Source: Eumeta japonica (lineage: Eukaryota > Arthropoda > Insecta > Lepidoptera > Psychidae). Taken from it: a DNA stretch of 64,000 bases. The stretch covers positions 186,001 to 250,000 of the forward strand of contig BGZK01000860.1 in the NCBI GenBank assembly GCA_005406025.1, read 5' to 3'. The notes beneath the pieces are model-generated. The model was not told where the DNA came from and searched no databases. It saw only the letters and a program-made list of their open reading frames with translations. Position numbers and translations under genes: made by a program. Below are positions 1 to 12,744 of the stretch, piece after piece. Every line of letters starts with the position of its first letter. Positions within the stretch are counted from its first letter, which is position 1.

Positions 1-264
1 TTTTAATTTTTAGATTTAGCTATTTCTACCTGATATAGAAAACAGAGGTCGAGATTAGTCATGAGAAAGCAAGTGCAAAAGATTTTAATGCTATAATTGC
101 AAAAAAGCGCATTTAGCGTTACGATCAGGCCATACTAATCCGAATATAACAATGTATCTCTATTCAAAGCGTATGTCCAAAATATAAATTAGAAATGCTT
201 TTGTGTTAGATTCAAGCATTCTTATCATAAATAGTAACTTCTATTTAATAGTTCTTAAGTGCTT

Positions 265-329
265 ATTCGTTTATTGTGTTAAATCTATTATCAAATTATT
301 TGATAATAAATTTAACACAATAAACGAAT
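265..329. repeat. Fold-back hairpin, 31-bp arms
   Basis: Positions 265-295 and 299-329 are reverse complements with a single mismatch and a 3-base loop (tta). The arms begin attcgtttattgtgtt. No coding content or clear target-site duplication is visible at the edges. It could be the remains of a small fold-back transposon or a local inverted duplication. What is seen is the pairing; the origin is inference. Confidence 0.85.
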
Positions 330-542
330 TTACATAATTAGTAAACAAAAATTAAATAGGTTACATAGTAGATAAAACTTTGAATGTAAAAGGAGCCGTA
401 GAAAATAACTAATAGAATATGTTGTTATTTGTAAGAATGCATTGTAAAGTAGTGTTCACTAAATTATTTCGATAAAGATGTTGATGAATATTTTTTATAA
501 AATTGTAATCAGGCTAGTATCATTTTTTTTTAATTTATTTCT

Positions 543-800
543 AAACTCACGCTTATTTTCCAATTTCCTAGAAAGGTAGGAAGAGACCATAGATCTTTAC
601 ATGATGCGATCTTTGTATACCTACCTCTCTTACTTCACTAACATTCATCTACTATTTCATCCTAGTTCGTCGGTTTCTGGTCTTTAAAATATTGACCCTT
701 CTTTAAACTTTGCCGACTGTCTCATCACACACATTCGCTTCATATGTTTGTTTTATCAGTGTATCTTCATTAATTCTTTCCACATGGTCAGACCACGGCA
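543..800 (-). mobile_element. LINE retrotransposon remnant (C-terminal end of reverse-transcriptase ORF)
   Basis: Read on the minus strand from about 800 to 543, the frame gives WSDHVERINEDTLIKQTYEA, then further on a TRNRR stretch, SEVREV and, after a frame change, CKDLWS. This is the pattern I know from the C-terminal end of lepidopteran non-LTR retrotransposon proteins (GHVERM..D.L.KQ.Y, then TRNRR, then CKDR..W.S). At least three in-frame stops and one frameshift show that it is dead. Only the 3' end is present, as usual for 5'-truncated LINE insertions. The clade is not determined. A shorter relic of the same tail lies at 27328-27423 on the same strand. Confidence 0.75.
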
Positions 801-943
801 ATGTGTCTCAAATTAAGCAACGAGGCTTGTGCAATCGGTACCAAATCGTTGATATAATACATATATACTTTTTTTTGTGAATATATATAATCACTCAGAC
901 TCAAGACAAGCACTATTTTTTAATCAAATAAATAAATATTTGT

Positions 944-990
944 CTTGTGCGGGAATCGAACTCACAGTCAACGTTCGATTCCCGCACAAG
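944..990. repeat. 18-bp perfect inverted repeat with tRNA B-box-like sequence
   Basis: cttgtgcgggaatcgaac (944-961) and its exact reverse complement (973-990) flank an 11-base spacer. The right arm, gttcgattcccgcac, matches the T-arm/B-box consensus of tRNA genes. I see no acceptor stem, D-arm or anticodon arm around either arm, so it is not a complete tRNA gene. It may be a tRNA or tRNA-derived SINE fragment copied in inverted orientation. Confidence 0.85.
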
Positions 991-3934
991 AAGAAAAAAT
1001 TATTCAATTTATTAAAAAATAATATTTGCCTTTCGTCCGAGTGTTTCTATTTATATTAGACGTATAATTATAGAAAAGTCATTACAAAAATTGCCATAAT
1101 AAATATAGAATTTTTAATATAAGATAAAAGACAATATTTTAGCATTATATGTAATAAACGTTTAGTAATAAACAACAAATTATATTGTGTAAAAAAAATA
1201 TTTTTAGTAATTCAGAGAAGAGAACGCCCCCGCCTATTTAGTGTATGATATTTTCTAGTTGCTCCACTTCGTCAACCGACCGGTGGCACCAAATGTTTAT
1301 ACGATCCGCTAAGGTACACACGTAGTAATAACCCCTTCGCCGCACTTTCAGAAAATACTCGTTGCATTACTTGCATTTTGTGTACTCATAGTCAAGCGTT
1401 TTCATTACAATTACATTAAACAATTAAGAATTTCAATCTATATCAATTCTAACCAATGGGACTCAACCAAATATATAATGTTGATATTAAAATTTCGGAA
1501 ATATTCCTTTTTCTCATATTTTATTTTAATTTTTGTTTGTAGAAAAATGTAATTATAGATGGAAATATTACCTGTGTATTACATATAACATTTTTTTTCA
1601 AATAGTACACTTTAAGTACTACTTTACTAATTTCTTCCGAATCCTTTTCTAATGTTTGTTATGATTACTATTTGTATATGTTAATGCTGTGGTAGATTGA
1701 GTCTAACACAAATGTGTGGACTGACGTTTATAGTGCTCCTTACAACTTTAAAATGACGTAAATAAATAAAAAAATTCAAACCCGGCTGTGTGACAAACTA
1801 CTTAAAAATTTTGAAACGTTTTAATTGGATTTTTTTTTAATTTCGAACATCAGACATTTGTATTTCGCTTTTGAATCCATTCACGTCCATGACTCCACGT
1901 TATCGTTTTATAAATTTCCGATAAATATATATTATGGAAAATATTTATCTTTTTAATTGCATTTTACATATTGTATTATTTGATTGCCGATTTATTGTTT
2001 AATGAGAACTAATTTTATTTCTATGCCTATATTAAACATAAACTTCCACGTGGGTGTCTCATTCAAATTAGATTTGGCTCGCTCAAGGAATCTCGTCCTC
2101 GGTCGAAGCGGCTCCCGTACGTGTTTCAAACTCCATATCAAATGCATACGAGGTGTGAGCGGATTCAGAAACTAGTTTATTTGAATGTATAATATTAAAT
2201 GAACAAGATCTATTATTTTCAGTCGAACGGGCACGTATTGTAAATTTAAATTTGTCGTGTGTAATAAAAGCTAATGATTAATTTAATTAAATGACTCTTT
2301 TACCACTTTTATGTGAACAAATAGAATCTTTGGAATAATAGTTTCGTTTTTTAAATTATGCTTAAGTTTTTACTGTATTTTGTCGTCATAGAATGTCATG
2401 CCGCGTTTACGGTTATTATTACAGGGTTCGTCTCTTACATCCAACAAACAAGCGGTCATCTCTTAATCAGCGTTCACCATACGATTGTCTAAAGCAATAA
2501 TAGCTCGTATCCTGTTTTTTCTTTAAATGTAAACTGTCATCTGTATCGAGACACTTTTCTTTTGCATACTGCTTTTGTTGGATTTGGCTCACTTAGGTGG
2601 ACCCGTATGGACAAATGCTGATTTGTATTTGTTAAGCACGACATTGTATCAAACGATGTGTTTCTTTGTTTAAGCTTCAGTCAAATGGTGTAGCATTAAT
2701 TTCTAGCACAGCTTTTTCACACCCAAATGTTTGCGTAGTATCTATTCTACCTTATTCGTGCCTAATTTTGTGGTAAGTGACATGCCTGTCGATCATTGGG
2801 AACATAGTATGCATATTTTTCTTATCGGTAGTAGAGGTGGGGAGGGGCAAGCTTCATAACACGACCGCGTTTGCAAATCCACAATATTGCTAAAATTCAC
2901 AATATGATTATGCGATCGCGATTTTTTTAGTGTGGACTACGTATTACGTATCCGACAAGATCATACATGTCTTGCATCCATAAATCCATATATCATAACA
3001 ACTCTTTCGCCTTTATGCATTGACATATCAAATTTCAAAACGCCGCTCAGCTGAGCTGTATTGTTCTTATGATGTCTGGAATAGGATTTACGTAATTGGA
3101 CAGTTTGTTCCAAGTAGACGTATTCGTTAATAACTTCTAAGAAAAATTCTCAACTGTCAAAAAAAAAATTTTAAAAATTTGTTTCCTATAGAGTAGATAC
3201 ATTGTTAGGCACATTGCGTCCCCCACCCATGATTTTGTATATGATTATTATCACCGTTCGTTCAAAGACATGAATATACCTTAAAACGTGATTTACAGCA
3301 TATGTGAACGTGAAACAGTGAAAGGTTCGGCTTACGAATATTTTTGCTGTTACAAGGGATAGATTGTACACCTATTCAGAATAAGATAAGTAAAAAGTGT
3401 TTGTACGAGTACGTCGAATAATTTTTATACATCAACTACGATATTCTTTTTACAATCGAAACTAGACGTTCCATTACGAATACGTAAAAATGTAGGTTTC
3501 ATATAATGATATGTCGGAAATTGATGGATTTAATATTTTTAAAAAGCGTTGTTTCCTTAATATTTATCGTGAAGAATAAATTATCATACCATGTTTTCCT
3601 TTTTCCAATATCGAATCATATTGAAATAAAAGGTTGATTGTGGGCATTATATTTTCCGAGGAATACATTTCTTTTGAGGTAAATTTTTCTCAGTTAATCC
3701 CTTAAACGTATCTGTCAGACGGTGCTTAACTTTTTATTCTCTTTCTATTATATGTATTCATGGCATGAAATGTATTTAATTCAAGAAAGAATATAACAAT
3801 ATCACTGTTATATTTGTCTATTCTAAAGAAATAACTTCATGTTTAAAATCTAGCAACAACGACAAAATGAATGCGCTTTGGAAAAACGTCCCATGGAACG
3901 TAAAAATGAGCGCCTTTTTTTCACCGTGTGTTAA
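991..3934. other. AT-rich non-coding stretch
   Basis: No protein family, RNA gene or long repeat is recognised. Small items only: a CACGTG E-box near 2048 in a slightly GC-richer patch (2040-2165), and a few short open frames without coding character. I regard the stretch as intergenic or intronic. Confidence 0.5.
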
Positions 3935-4330
3935 TTGATATGTAAATTATCTTGTGCTTGCCCGAGAAATTTTATTCCAAGCTCGTTTGCCATTTATATA
4001 TTCACGGTGCCCCGGCTACGCTTGCCGAATCATTACTTTATCACTTCACGTTTCCTTTCTAGAGAAATTACTCGTAATTGCGCCCCAAAAAAAAAATTTC
4101 ATCGCTTGTTTTTGAGAAGTCGCCCAGACGAAATTCAATTTCGTCTACAAACAATTTTCAGACTTTAACGAGGCAATCCATTATCGAGTCGCGTTCGCTC
4201 CGCGAGTCACCGATGGCGGATCGCGTTATTACAACGATATTGCGTTACACTCGACTGGCGGGCGGTGCCGGAGCCGGAGCCCCACGGCCACCGCCTTCGA
4301 TTTCCTATTATCTACATACCTATTGATTGG
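3935..4330. promoter_or_regulatory. GC-richer patch, candidate conserved non-coding element or exon
   Basis: Base composition rises sharply against the AT-rich surroundings, above all at 4180-4310, where the sequence runs cgcgttcgctccgcgag and then through several ccg/gcc triplets. Overlapping open frames occur on both strands (4078-4326 plus, 4229-4432 minus), which is expected in a GC-richer patch and does not identify a coding strand. No known motif set assigns a function. Cross-species conservation would distinguish a regulatory element from chance. Confidence 0.25.
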
Positions 4331-6549
4331 GCGTCTGTTTGGCCATTTTTGTGCTGTCGTCCTTTGGTTCCGGTTTATCAACTCTTTTTTCCCCGTCTGT
4401 TCGTTCACTTTTCTTTTCACAATCGCTGCCAACCTTTAAATTTTTAAACAACTTAATTAATGTAAGTAGAAAAATTAAGAGATGTTAAAATATATTTGTT
4501 TTATTGTAGCTGTTATTTTAATTAACTCTTTTTGTTTTTCATACGAAAGTGTACATTTTATAGTATTATGTTATATAGTATACATAATGAATGCATACCG
4601 ATGCAAGCCAAAGATTGTCTGAGAGTTACATGATTTAATTACTGTTTTTTGTTTGGTTTTACTCTAAGAGGTAATAACCCATTTCGAACTATCAGAAAAT
4701 GTCCTAAATGAAGCTAATATGTGACGAAGAGTCGTCAAGGGGCGCCCTAGTCAATCTTATACAAAGCTTCTCAGTAGCATACTAAAGAAGGGTCAAATTT
4801 TAAGGATCCGAAACAGACGTCTATGTATGTACCTATTGCTGAATGTCGGTAAGACGAGACAAATATGCAAGAAATTTACCAAGTGGAAAACTATGGTATC
4901 TGCCCGGTCTTATATTATCCTACCTGAAAATGTAAGACTACATGTCTTGCATTTTCCTGAAATGAACCTTTAAGAATTGTAGGTCACTCGTCTAATAAGC
5001 TCTTTAATTATTGTTTGGATTTACATGTCATCTCCAGTGTAGTTTATTCAAAAAATATTATTTAGTTACTGGTACGTCTATCATTTTTCCATAATATTCT
5101 AAGAAAACCAATAATTTAAAGCAGTTGCCTAGAATAAATTAAATATTATACATTAAAAATATAATGTCTTTAGAATATTAAAAAAAAAGAAACTTTTGAA
5201 AAACACTATTATTAGTAAAAATAGATAATTCGAGAACTGCATAAAATATTCATATTATTTTTATGCAGTTCTCGAATTGTCGTAGCGAAGTGTATGAAAT
5301 GCAGAATTTCAATATTGTATCTTATACAAATGTCCTTCGAATATACTTATTGGTCTATTACCAATTATGTATAATAGTAAGTTATATTTAACATAATAAC
5401 TGTGCAATATTTGGTTGGCATAATAAATGCAATATTTGGTTGTGGTTCAAGTGATTACATAATGTACATTAAATAATTTTTGATGATTGCTATATATTAC
5501 ACGAAAATGTTAGAAAAGTTAACAAAACTCACATATAATATTATAATTACTAGAATTAGGAAAACAAATTTGTTATTTTAACGCAAATTTAGATTTATAT
5601 TTTCTTTATAATAATTTTTATAAAAATAAAGTATGAAGTGCATAAAAAAGACAAAAAAAAAATAACTCCTATTAAACAACAGACTGATCCGATTGTCATT
5701 TTTAATAAGTTCATTAAAATGTCCCTGAAATTAGAAAAGATTCACTTAAACTTGAATTTTAATGGCGTGATTGAAGGATCAAAGGTGAGTTGACTGATAT
5801 TGAAAATATTATATTTCGTAACAAAATGAAAATTAAATAAAAAGTACAATTTGACCGTTAATATTTATTTTTTTTCTAAATTGTATTATTTAGTCATCTA
5901 TTAGGTCATCTATTGTATATTTTTTCTAAATTGTATCCATATATGAAGTAGGGCTTGATGCATAAGATGGGATTTGGAATTCAGTTCTATAAATACGTGT
6001 AAGTAAATTATTAAACATAAAGAATTAGAATACACGTTTTTATTGGTCATTTTCAGACACGTATTCATCAAAAGCATAATGTAAGAAAGTGCGTGGTATC
6101 GTTTTACAAGTTTATCATTTTATGAACACTAGAAGTTTCAACTCAATGTAAATACTCAATTTCAACTCAATGTAACTCACTGGAATGTCAAACCACGTAA
6201 ATACAAAAACAGATTAGCGCTGAAATTACCGAAAATATGCAACACTGCCGTGATAATTTTTTTGTAGAATAATGCAAAATGTAGTGCTAGCGAGGTCATC
6301 CATAAACCGAATTGAGTTCTTGATCCACAAACAATGATTTGATTTCGATCGACGGACGCACGGTATACAGTTGACATTATGTAAAAAAAAAATCATAATT
6401 TTATAATACTGAATGTCGATTTTTATTACGTTTATGCTCATAATTTACTTACCAACTCCACATCGTTATTGTTATTCATTTTTTTTATATTTTAATGTCA
6501 AGTGTCTGTCAATACAACAACTTATTGTGTTATACATAAACCTATACAT
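4331..6549. other. AT-rich stretch with short repeats
   Basis: No gene recognised. It contains a hairpin (5227-5278), a 15-bp direct repeat tgcaatatttggttg at 5403-5417 and 5428-5442, a repeated ttttttctaaattgta around 5872-5937, and the 16-bp repeat tttcaactcaatgtaa at 6136-6151 and 6160-6175. These look like slippage or small duplications. Confidence 0.5.
5227..5278. repeat. 20-bp perfect inverted repeat
   Basis: aattcgagaactgcataaaa (5227-5246) pairs exactly with 5259-5278 across a 12-base AT-only-plus-one-C loop. The flanking bases do not pair and no direct repeat flanks it. It could be a small fold-back element. Confidence 0.85.
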
Positions 6550-6672
6550 TTTAAAGACCGGCAACGGACAAGTGACTCCACTGGGGTTGCGTGTGTCAAT
6601 GGGCATCGGTGACTATCTTTTTTCCGATTACTCGTATGTTAATTAGTCCCTTATAAATCATGTAAAAAAATT
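6550..6672 (+). mobile_element. Tail of a common lepidopteran SINE/LINE-type dispersed repeat
   Basis: The stretch reads aaagaccggcaacggac, then ctggggttgcgtgtgtcaat, then gggcatcggtgactatc and ends in cccttataa...aaaaaaa. I recognise this as a diverged copy of a very abundant moth and butterfly repeat tail (ggccggcaacgcac...tgtccatgggc...ggtga...ccctat...aaaa). The identification is from memory; the exact family name is not certain. It has no coding capacity of its own here. Confidence 0.65.
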
Positions 6673-8689
6673 GGAATTTGTTCTATTGATCCATTACTAG
6701 GTGATGCAGGCCATAATTCTCATTTAATTAAATATTTATTTTAAATATATTATTTCGACGATAATAGCAATTACATAATGTGAACGAAAAAGAGAGAGTG
6801 GTTATCGCCCTAAGAACTGTTATGGTGCAGTTAAATGTGCTTTCTAAACGCCGAGCAATGAATTTGTTACTCCATAGAATATGGTAATAAAAGGCTTTTG
6901 TAATAAAATAAGAAAGGCTATCGAGAATGTGTCTTTACAGTAATTTTGTCATTTGCGATTTTTAAAATACATCAAATAAAACTACATTATTGGAGTATCG
7001 TAATTAACAATTACTTTAAATGGTCTACAATTGATAGGAGCTAACTGTTCAGTAATAGTTGATATTAGTCATTTCATAATCGAATGTTGCATTATGTACC
7101 AAAATATAGATATTTATGAATTATAATATATAGCAACACTTCAGATACTAAAATTTTTCCGGGTAAGTTACATCTTTTAAAATGTTGAACTGCTTCTTGA
7201 AAACAAAGTTTAAAATATGATATATTCATAATACTGGCATAAATTGTATTTATACGATACCATCATTTGGCCATTGTCCTTTTTGTATATTTTAACTGTG
7301 AAATAATAAAAATATCTTGATTTGAATACTTACATAACCACATCTACACGTTGTATTAGGTTTTATAAAAAAAAAGAGGACATGTACACATGTGGGCGAC
7401 ATATGCGATGCTCAGAAAAGGTACATAAACGTTCACTACGACTGGACGTATACTTATCAAGTATTAAAGTCTAAAAGTACTTCCCCGGGAACCGCGAACA
7501 GGTGGGTAAAAGATACGGTGGAAAAAAAGAAAACATAGTATTTTGCTGAAATGTGGTAATATCTCTTTTGTAATTTAACAAGGTATTTCCTGTGATTCTG
7601 TTAATGTGGAATAGTTTAATTAAATTAAATTATGATTCGACGAACTATTTTGTACTATATTTTACAAAATAGTTTGTTGAGTGTACAATACACGTTGTTG
7701 CAGTTTTATCTTAACGTTTCAATAATGATATATAATAATATTGGAATATTCAAATAGTCGCAAATTGAAAAATTTGGTTCCCGCTCTTTCATATGTGACC
7801 GTTTGGTGGTAATGATGAGTTCAAGGAGTAATTTAGTCTCATACATTTTTGCGGCGACCGACTCATTCATTTATCAACAGTTATCCAAGACTATAAATGC
7901 TCTCAAATCATTATACCAATTTCATAAATATTCTTACTCTTCGAAACTTGCTTTATTTCACTATAAATAGTTAAGACTGAGGTATATTAGATAGAATGAT
8001 ATAATGAGGCACCATCCTCTTATCCTGAGGATGTTGTGTAAAAAATGTACATGTGAGTATTAGAAATTAATTATTGGTAATTCTTCTAATTTATTGTTCA
8101 ATACAATTTAATCGTTTCTTTTTTCTTATTTGGGTTATAAAGTTTGTCGATAAATATTGTTTTTATTTTTGTTTCTAATTGAAATGACAAATTTCATAAT
8201 TTAATATTAGGTATATTTTATTAATAATAGAAATAATGATGACTAGATTTTGCCCTTTCACAAAGATTTTCCCATTAATTTTGCATCAACTGATAGATAC
8301 TTTCCGTATATAACGTTGAGATAGACGTCAAAAATTTACTTTCACCCAATACTAATTCCATGTATATCTTTGTATAATATCTTTGTCTGTTGCTATTCAT
8401 GAAATCAAAAAATTTGGTTGCCTGTAAAGTCGGTATACGGGCGAAAGTTTTACGTGACAACGACTTTGAATGGTAAAATCATTTTAATGTGAATATTCAT
8501 TCGTATAGTAGGAAGAAGGATGAAATAATAGTAACAATTTAAAACATTTATTTATACAAAGAATTATATTTAAAACATTAATTTATACAAAGAATCTCGC
8601 ACTGAATTTCATATTAACAAAATTTTATTTTACCTTTACACATACATACGTATTTATATACAAATATACATACAATAACTTGCAATACA
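6673..8689. other. AT-rich non-coding stretch
   Basis: No gene seen. It carries an imperfect hairpin at 7639-7678 (arms built on aactattttgta/tacaaaatagtt) and a 31-bp tandem duplication at 8538-8598. Open frames such as 8275-8460 minus have no recognisable domain. Confidence 0.5.
8538..8598. repeat. 31-bp tandem duplication
   Basis: Two adjacent units starting tttaaaacatt(t/a)atttata at 8538 and 8569 are almost identical, continuing acaaagaat in both. This is a simple local duplication with no sign of function. Confidence 0.8.
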
Positions 8690-9180
8690 TTTAAGCTATG
8701 CACTAATTCTCTAGCGCGCGGCAGACCGATCATAGTTGAGTGGGAGAGAGACGCAAGGCATTCGGCGGGCCTCTCTCTCGTTCGGTGACTCATCGTTACG
8801 TTACCGAGCGTTACATTTTTCATAAGTGACTCCCAGCCGCAACCTAATTTAAGACGTTGTCACGTCAAAAAGAAAACTAAGTCACACAAAAAGGAAGCTA
8901 TGTGACGCGGACGTAGGTAACACCAGGAAAGCCGAAATGCCGAGCGCGAAATGTAGGCGACGGCGCCAACAATGGATAATAAAAAAAATCGTCTATCAGC
9001 GATCTGAGCTCATATATCTGATTTATTATAAGCAAATAGCGTAACTCGGCGCGGTCACGCGATATTGGTGTTGCGGTAATCCAGAAAATATAACCGCGTG
9101 AATTTGGGCGGAGCAAAAATGATAACGCACGGCGCGCGCGCGCCGCCCGCCCGGAGCTACGAACTTACCGCATACATTAA
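8690..9180. promoter_or_regulatory. GC-richer patch with AP-1-like site, candidate regulatory element
   Basis: This is one of the longest GC-richer stretches in the window. It contains TGACTCA (8786-8792, an AP-1-type site), repeated gttacgttacc-like words, and a 14-bp GC palindrome ggcgcgcgcgcgcc (9131-9144) followed by cgcccgcccgg. Minus-strand frames (8614-8823 and 8898-9116) cross it but resemble no family. A promoter, enhancer or conserved non-coding element is possible. The motifs are seen; the function is inferred. Confidence 0.3.
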
Positions 9181-9719
9181 AACTTTAAAATTTACATCGA
9201 GCTCACAACATACATATTTGAATAAAGCTTTTTATTGAACAATTTCCGGTGCTTTGTTCGCCGACATAGTGTTTGATGGGAGTTTTCAGTACGAAACATA
9301 TTTACTGTGTTTTGTGTTGTGTCGGTTAAAGAAGATTTTATCATTTTTATTCAATTATAGTCTAAATAAAATAATGTCGAATTTTAATTGTGTGAAGGTA
9401 ACTACTTGGATGATAAACCAGAAGCTTATTAATATCTTCTACGTGAAGCTACACAAAGAATTTAAATCTAACTTACGTATCTACATATTTTTTTTTATTG
9501 AACTTCGTAAATTCGAGAAAAAAAAGAAAATAATATATTTTTTATTAATTGTAAGGTATTGTACACTCGTTGAAAGTTATACATTTTATACTATAAAACT
9601 ACTTTTATTTGTTTCCACATATCGTCTTGTAATAAAGCTATCCTTTGAATTATAAACAATGGCATTTACAATTTTATTATTACGTATTTTTCATACAATT
9701 TATGTACATTTATATATAA
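9181..9719. other. AT-rich stretch with a chance open frame
   Basis: A 133-codon plus-strand frame (9254-9655) fills most of this stretch, but it opens with TTG, is dominated by F, I, K, L and Y as expected of translated AT-rich DNA, and matches nothing I know. I do not call it a gene. Confidence 0.45.
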
Positions 9720-9910
9720 GGTAGTTAAAGCGCCATATCCACTGGTTTTACTTCGCAATCTTTTTCTCCGACGGCGTCGGTAAATTAGCGGCGAATACTG
9801 TAACTATCGAAATTTACGGCAATTTTGCGCCTTTATTGCGCACAAGAGCCCTCTATCTCGCTTCAAAGCTTACTTTTAATATACGAAGCTCCGTTTATCT
9901 TTTGTAAGTG
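9720..9910. promoter_or_regulatory. GC-richer patch, candidate conserved element
   Basis: The patch includes ccgacggcgtcgg (near-palindromic) and two ttgcgc words separated by ctttattgcgc. It sits between AT-rich flanks. There is no open reading frame of interest. It is a candidate regulatory element only by composition. Confidence 0.2.
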
Positions 9911-10390
9911 GCGCCATCATTTATGGTATCTAAAATTAAAAAATACACATAATTATTTGATGGTTGACTTAAAACGATAGCTATAATTTAAAAGAGTATC
10001 ATAATATTTTAGCGCTATCATTATTTAGTAAACATAACGAAAATGTTTTAATACATATATAATTACATTAAATATTTCGAATTATAGTATTCTTGCGTGA
10101 GTACGCTATAATATAAATCTTAAGAGTGCAAGCGGAGTCGTTAGTGGTTTACAAATTCAAACTTCAGAGAAAGGTTAAATTCATCATTATTTTTGCAAGT
10201 TAAAAACGAATGCCTTTATGTCAAGTTTTCGTCACAGCAATGCAGAAGTATTGCCCTCCCACTATTTATTATTTATGATTGAGAAGCTCTGAACGGTAAA
10301 CCTCCACGCAGGCCGGTGCCCTTTGGGGTATGTTAACAACTATCGTTCATTGACGATGAAATAAAATAAACAAAGTCCAATAAAGCCACT

Positions 10391-10456
10391 TAGAAAATAG
10401 GAGTTAGAATAACAGTAAGAAGTTTTCTTACTGTTTATTCGTATTCCTATTTTCTA
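10391..10456. repeat. Fold-back hairpin, about 31-bp imperfect arms
   Basis: tagaaaataggagttagaat... (10391-10421) is complementary to 10425-10456 with a few mismatches and one extra base, leaving a loop of about 3 bases. It is similar in kind, though not in sequence, to the hairpins at 265, 5227 and 32347. Confidence 0.8.
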
Positions 10457-11089
10457 CGTTCTGTAATACAGTATCAGGAGAAAGTTGGCTAGGGAGATTT
10501 TTGTCATGTGTGTGATAGAACAATATACTAGTTATTTCGAGAAGTACACGAAAGTATTAACAATGCATAAAAATTATATTCATGTTATGTCCAGAAGCGG
10601 GCACATGAGACGACTAACAATATGCACATTTTTCTAATTATATTAAATAATTTTCGAGGTGCAACACGTAGGTAGGTACAGAAGATAAAAACAGTGCATA
10701 TTGGTTGTTGTGGCAGACTTTATTATCGTGCTATTGAGACAGTTCTTTCATAATATTTTCAACTCAGATTGAGGGTGTTATAAGACTTTTTCACCGATGC
10801 AGTATTAACGTTCGGGACCGACGGCTTTTTTGCCTTCATAGGTTTAATTTAACTAAATTGAAAGTTCATTTGTTCAATTCACCTGTAGTTAGCATTTAAT
10901 CCATTTAATCCTTTAGGATCGAAGGCCACGTTTCCGATCATTAAACCATTAACATTATGCATTTTATGCGTAAATTACTATCAAAATTAGACCGAAGTGG
11001 TCATTCTAAATGGAATTTCTATCAAAATTATCTTATCTAAATAATGTATTACGTACTACGAGCAAGTGTTCAAGTCAACAAATCTATTC

Positions 11090-11450
11090 TAATATATAAC
11101 GCTGAAAAGTTTGTTTGTTTGTTTGAACATGCTTATAGCTTGAATGACCAGTTAGATTTGAAAAATTATTTTTGCATTTGATAACTCAAATTTTGAGGAA
11201 AACTATAAGCTATTTTAAGATATTTTTTTGTTTGTTTGAACGCGCTAGTCTCTGGAATTATTAATCGGACTTGGAAAATCCTTTTCAATCATAGCCAAAT
11301 TTTGAAAAATGCTAAAATCTATTTTAATAGTTTTTTGTTTCTTATTACTTTTTTATTTGAATGCGCCGATCTTTGAAATTACCTGTCAGATTAGAAAATT
11401 TCTTTTTGTATTACATGACTTATTTATTGAGAAAGATTGATAAGTTAAAT
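11090..11450 (+). repeat. Three degenerate tandem units of a lepidopteran 'gtttgtttgtttgaac' repeat
   Basis: Units beginning near 11107, 11228 and 11345 share the order t-rich start, (t)gtttgaa(c/t)(a/g)(t/c)gc, ct(t/g)gaatta..., (g/t)att(t/a)gaaaa(t/a)tt/cc, and a tail with ttgag(g/a)aaa. The first is preceded by aatatataacgctgaaaag, which I know as the lead-in to a common moth repeat. Each unit is about 110-120 bp and increasingly diverged. The family name is not certain. Confidence 0.6.
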
Positions 11451-11934
11451 AGACAACCTGTAATTTTCCGCAATCTACTTAGATCACTTATATTCGTAAT
11501 GTTATGATTATGCTACGACCCTTAGGAAACGAGCTATCATTGTTTTTCCACGAAAAAGTTCGATAAAAATTTCCGCATTCCTAGACATTTTTGAGTGAAC
11601 TGGTTAAACGGTTTCATTCGTATAATAATAATGTAAAACTTTTACTTTCGAAAGTGTCAAAGCGTTAGGTATACATAAGAATTTCATCATAGCATGTAAA
11701 AAAGGAGATAGCGTATTATTCCCGCGCTAGCGAGACAGTCGCCATGATCCTTATTCATTTATCCATCTTATACGCTCTAAGGATCCTAAGAGCTTCTAAT
11801 TGACAGTCTATTTCACCGGTCGACGCGCAGCAGTCGAATATATATTGCGGTCTGCCGCGGTTGAAAGGCATCCTAATCGAACTAAATCAAAACTGAGAAG
11901 AAAATTTAAACTCATTTCCACTTCTGGGGTTAAC

Positions 11935-12300
11935 AGTGCGATTTACTTTTTTAACTTCCCGCTATGAAAATTGAAGAATTTTTGATGAATGGAAAGTTAC
12001 TGTTTTCAATCTTGTTTTACAAAAACGAGTTTTCATCAGATCTCGAGATTTTAGAATCCTATGAATCTGTTTTAATAATTTTTGTAGTAATATTTGTACA
12101 TATGTATGTGTGTGAATATGTAAAACTGTTATAACTTTTGAATCGATAAACCGACCGAATCGCGGTTAACGGCATTCGTTAAGAGCCCACTCCATTTTGT
12201 GTAAATTTAAATCGATTTGGTGTAGTTGGTTTTAAGAAATCTCAAAACATAAGTTTTCAGAAAAATTTTCTTTTTTTTAAATAAGTTTAGACTTACTGTA
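11935..12300 (-). mobile_element. Dispersed repeat, 'cggaagttaaaaa' family, minus orientation
   Basis: In minus orientation the element runs from aaatcgattt..., through cgcgattcggtcggtttatc and cacacacatac-type sequence, to tttcatagcgggaagttaaa at its end (plus-strand 11939-11970). A plus-oriented copy with the same order of parts lies at 60950-61410, and shorter terminal pieces are at about 30150-30260 and 50990-51110. No protein is encoded, so it is likely non-autonomous. Confidence 0.6.
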
Positions 12301-12744
12301 TCGGTCGATACCAAAATCTAATCGGCCCTTTTTGTAAAAAAACAACAGTCAACACACAATACACAAAAAACGGTAGCTTTGTTCAAGGAGTTGGAGAAAA
12401 GTCTTTTTGGAGTTTTTTTGGAGTATTTTTTAAACTAATCAACCAATAAATTCCAAACTCTAATCAGCTATTTTTTCTCAATAAATGACGTTGATCAACG
12501 CACATTGCATCTCGATTGGTTGGTTCGTTCGAAAAGATATCTATACCGAATACTCATTGTTTCAAAACTCATAAAAAAGGTTTTTTCAAAATAATTATGT
12601 AAATTCTAGAAGATTGACGTTCGGTACTCGGTTATGTTTTTCAACTTAAAAAACTGTTTTGAATATTGTAAAGCAAATCTAGATCGAACGGTACGTTTAA
12701 AAGATATCGTATCGTAATTATAAAATTTCTTTTTTTTTTTATTA

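Noticed and set aside
973..990. tRNA gene
   Set aside because: Only the T-arm-like B box is present; there are no acceptor, D or anticodon arms.
9254..9655. 133-codon plus-strand open frame
   Set aside because: It starts with TTG and is dominated by F, I, K, L and Y as expected from AT-rich DNA; no domain is visible.
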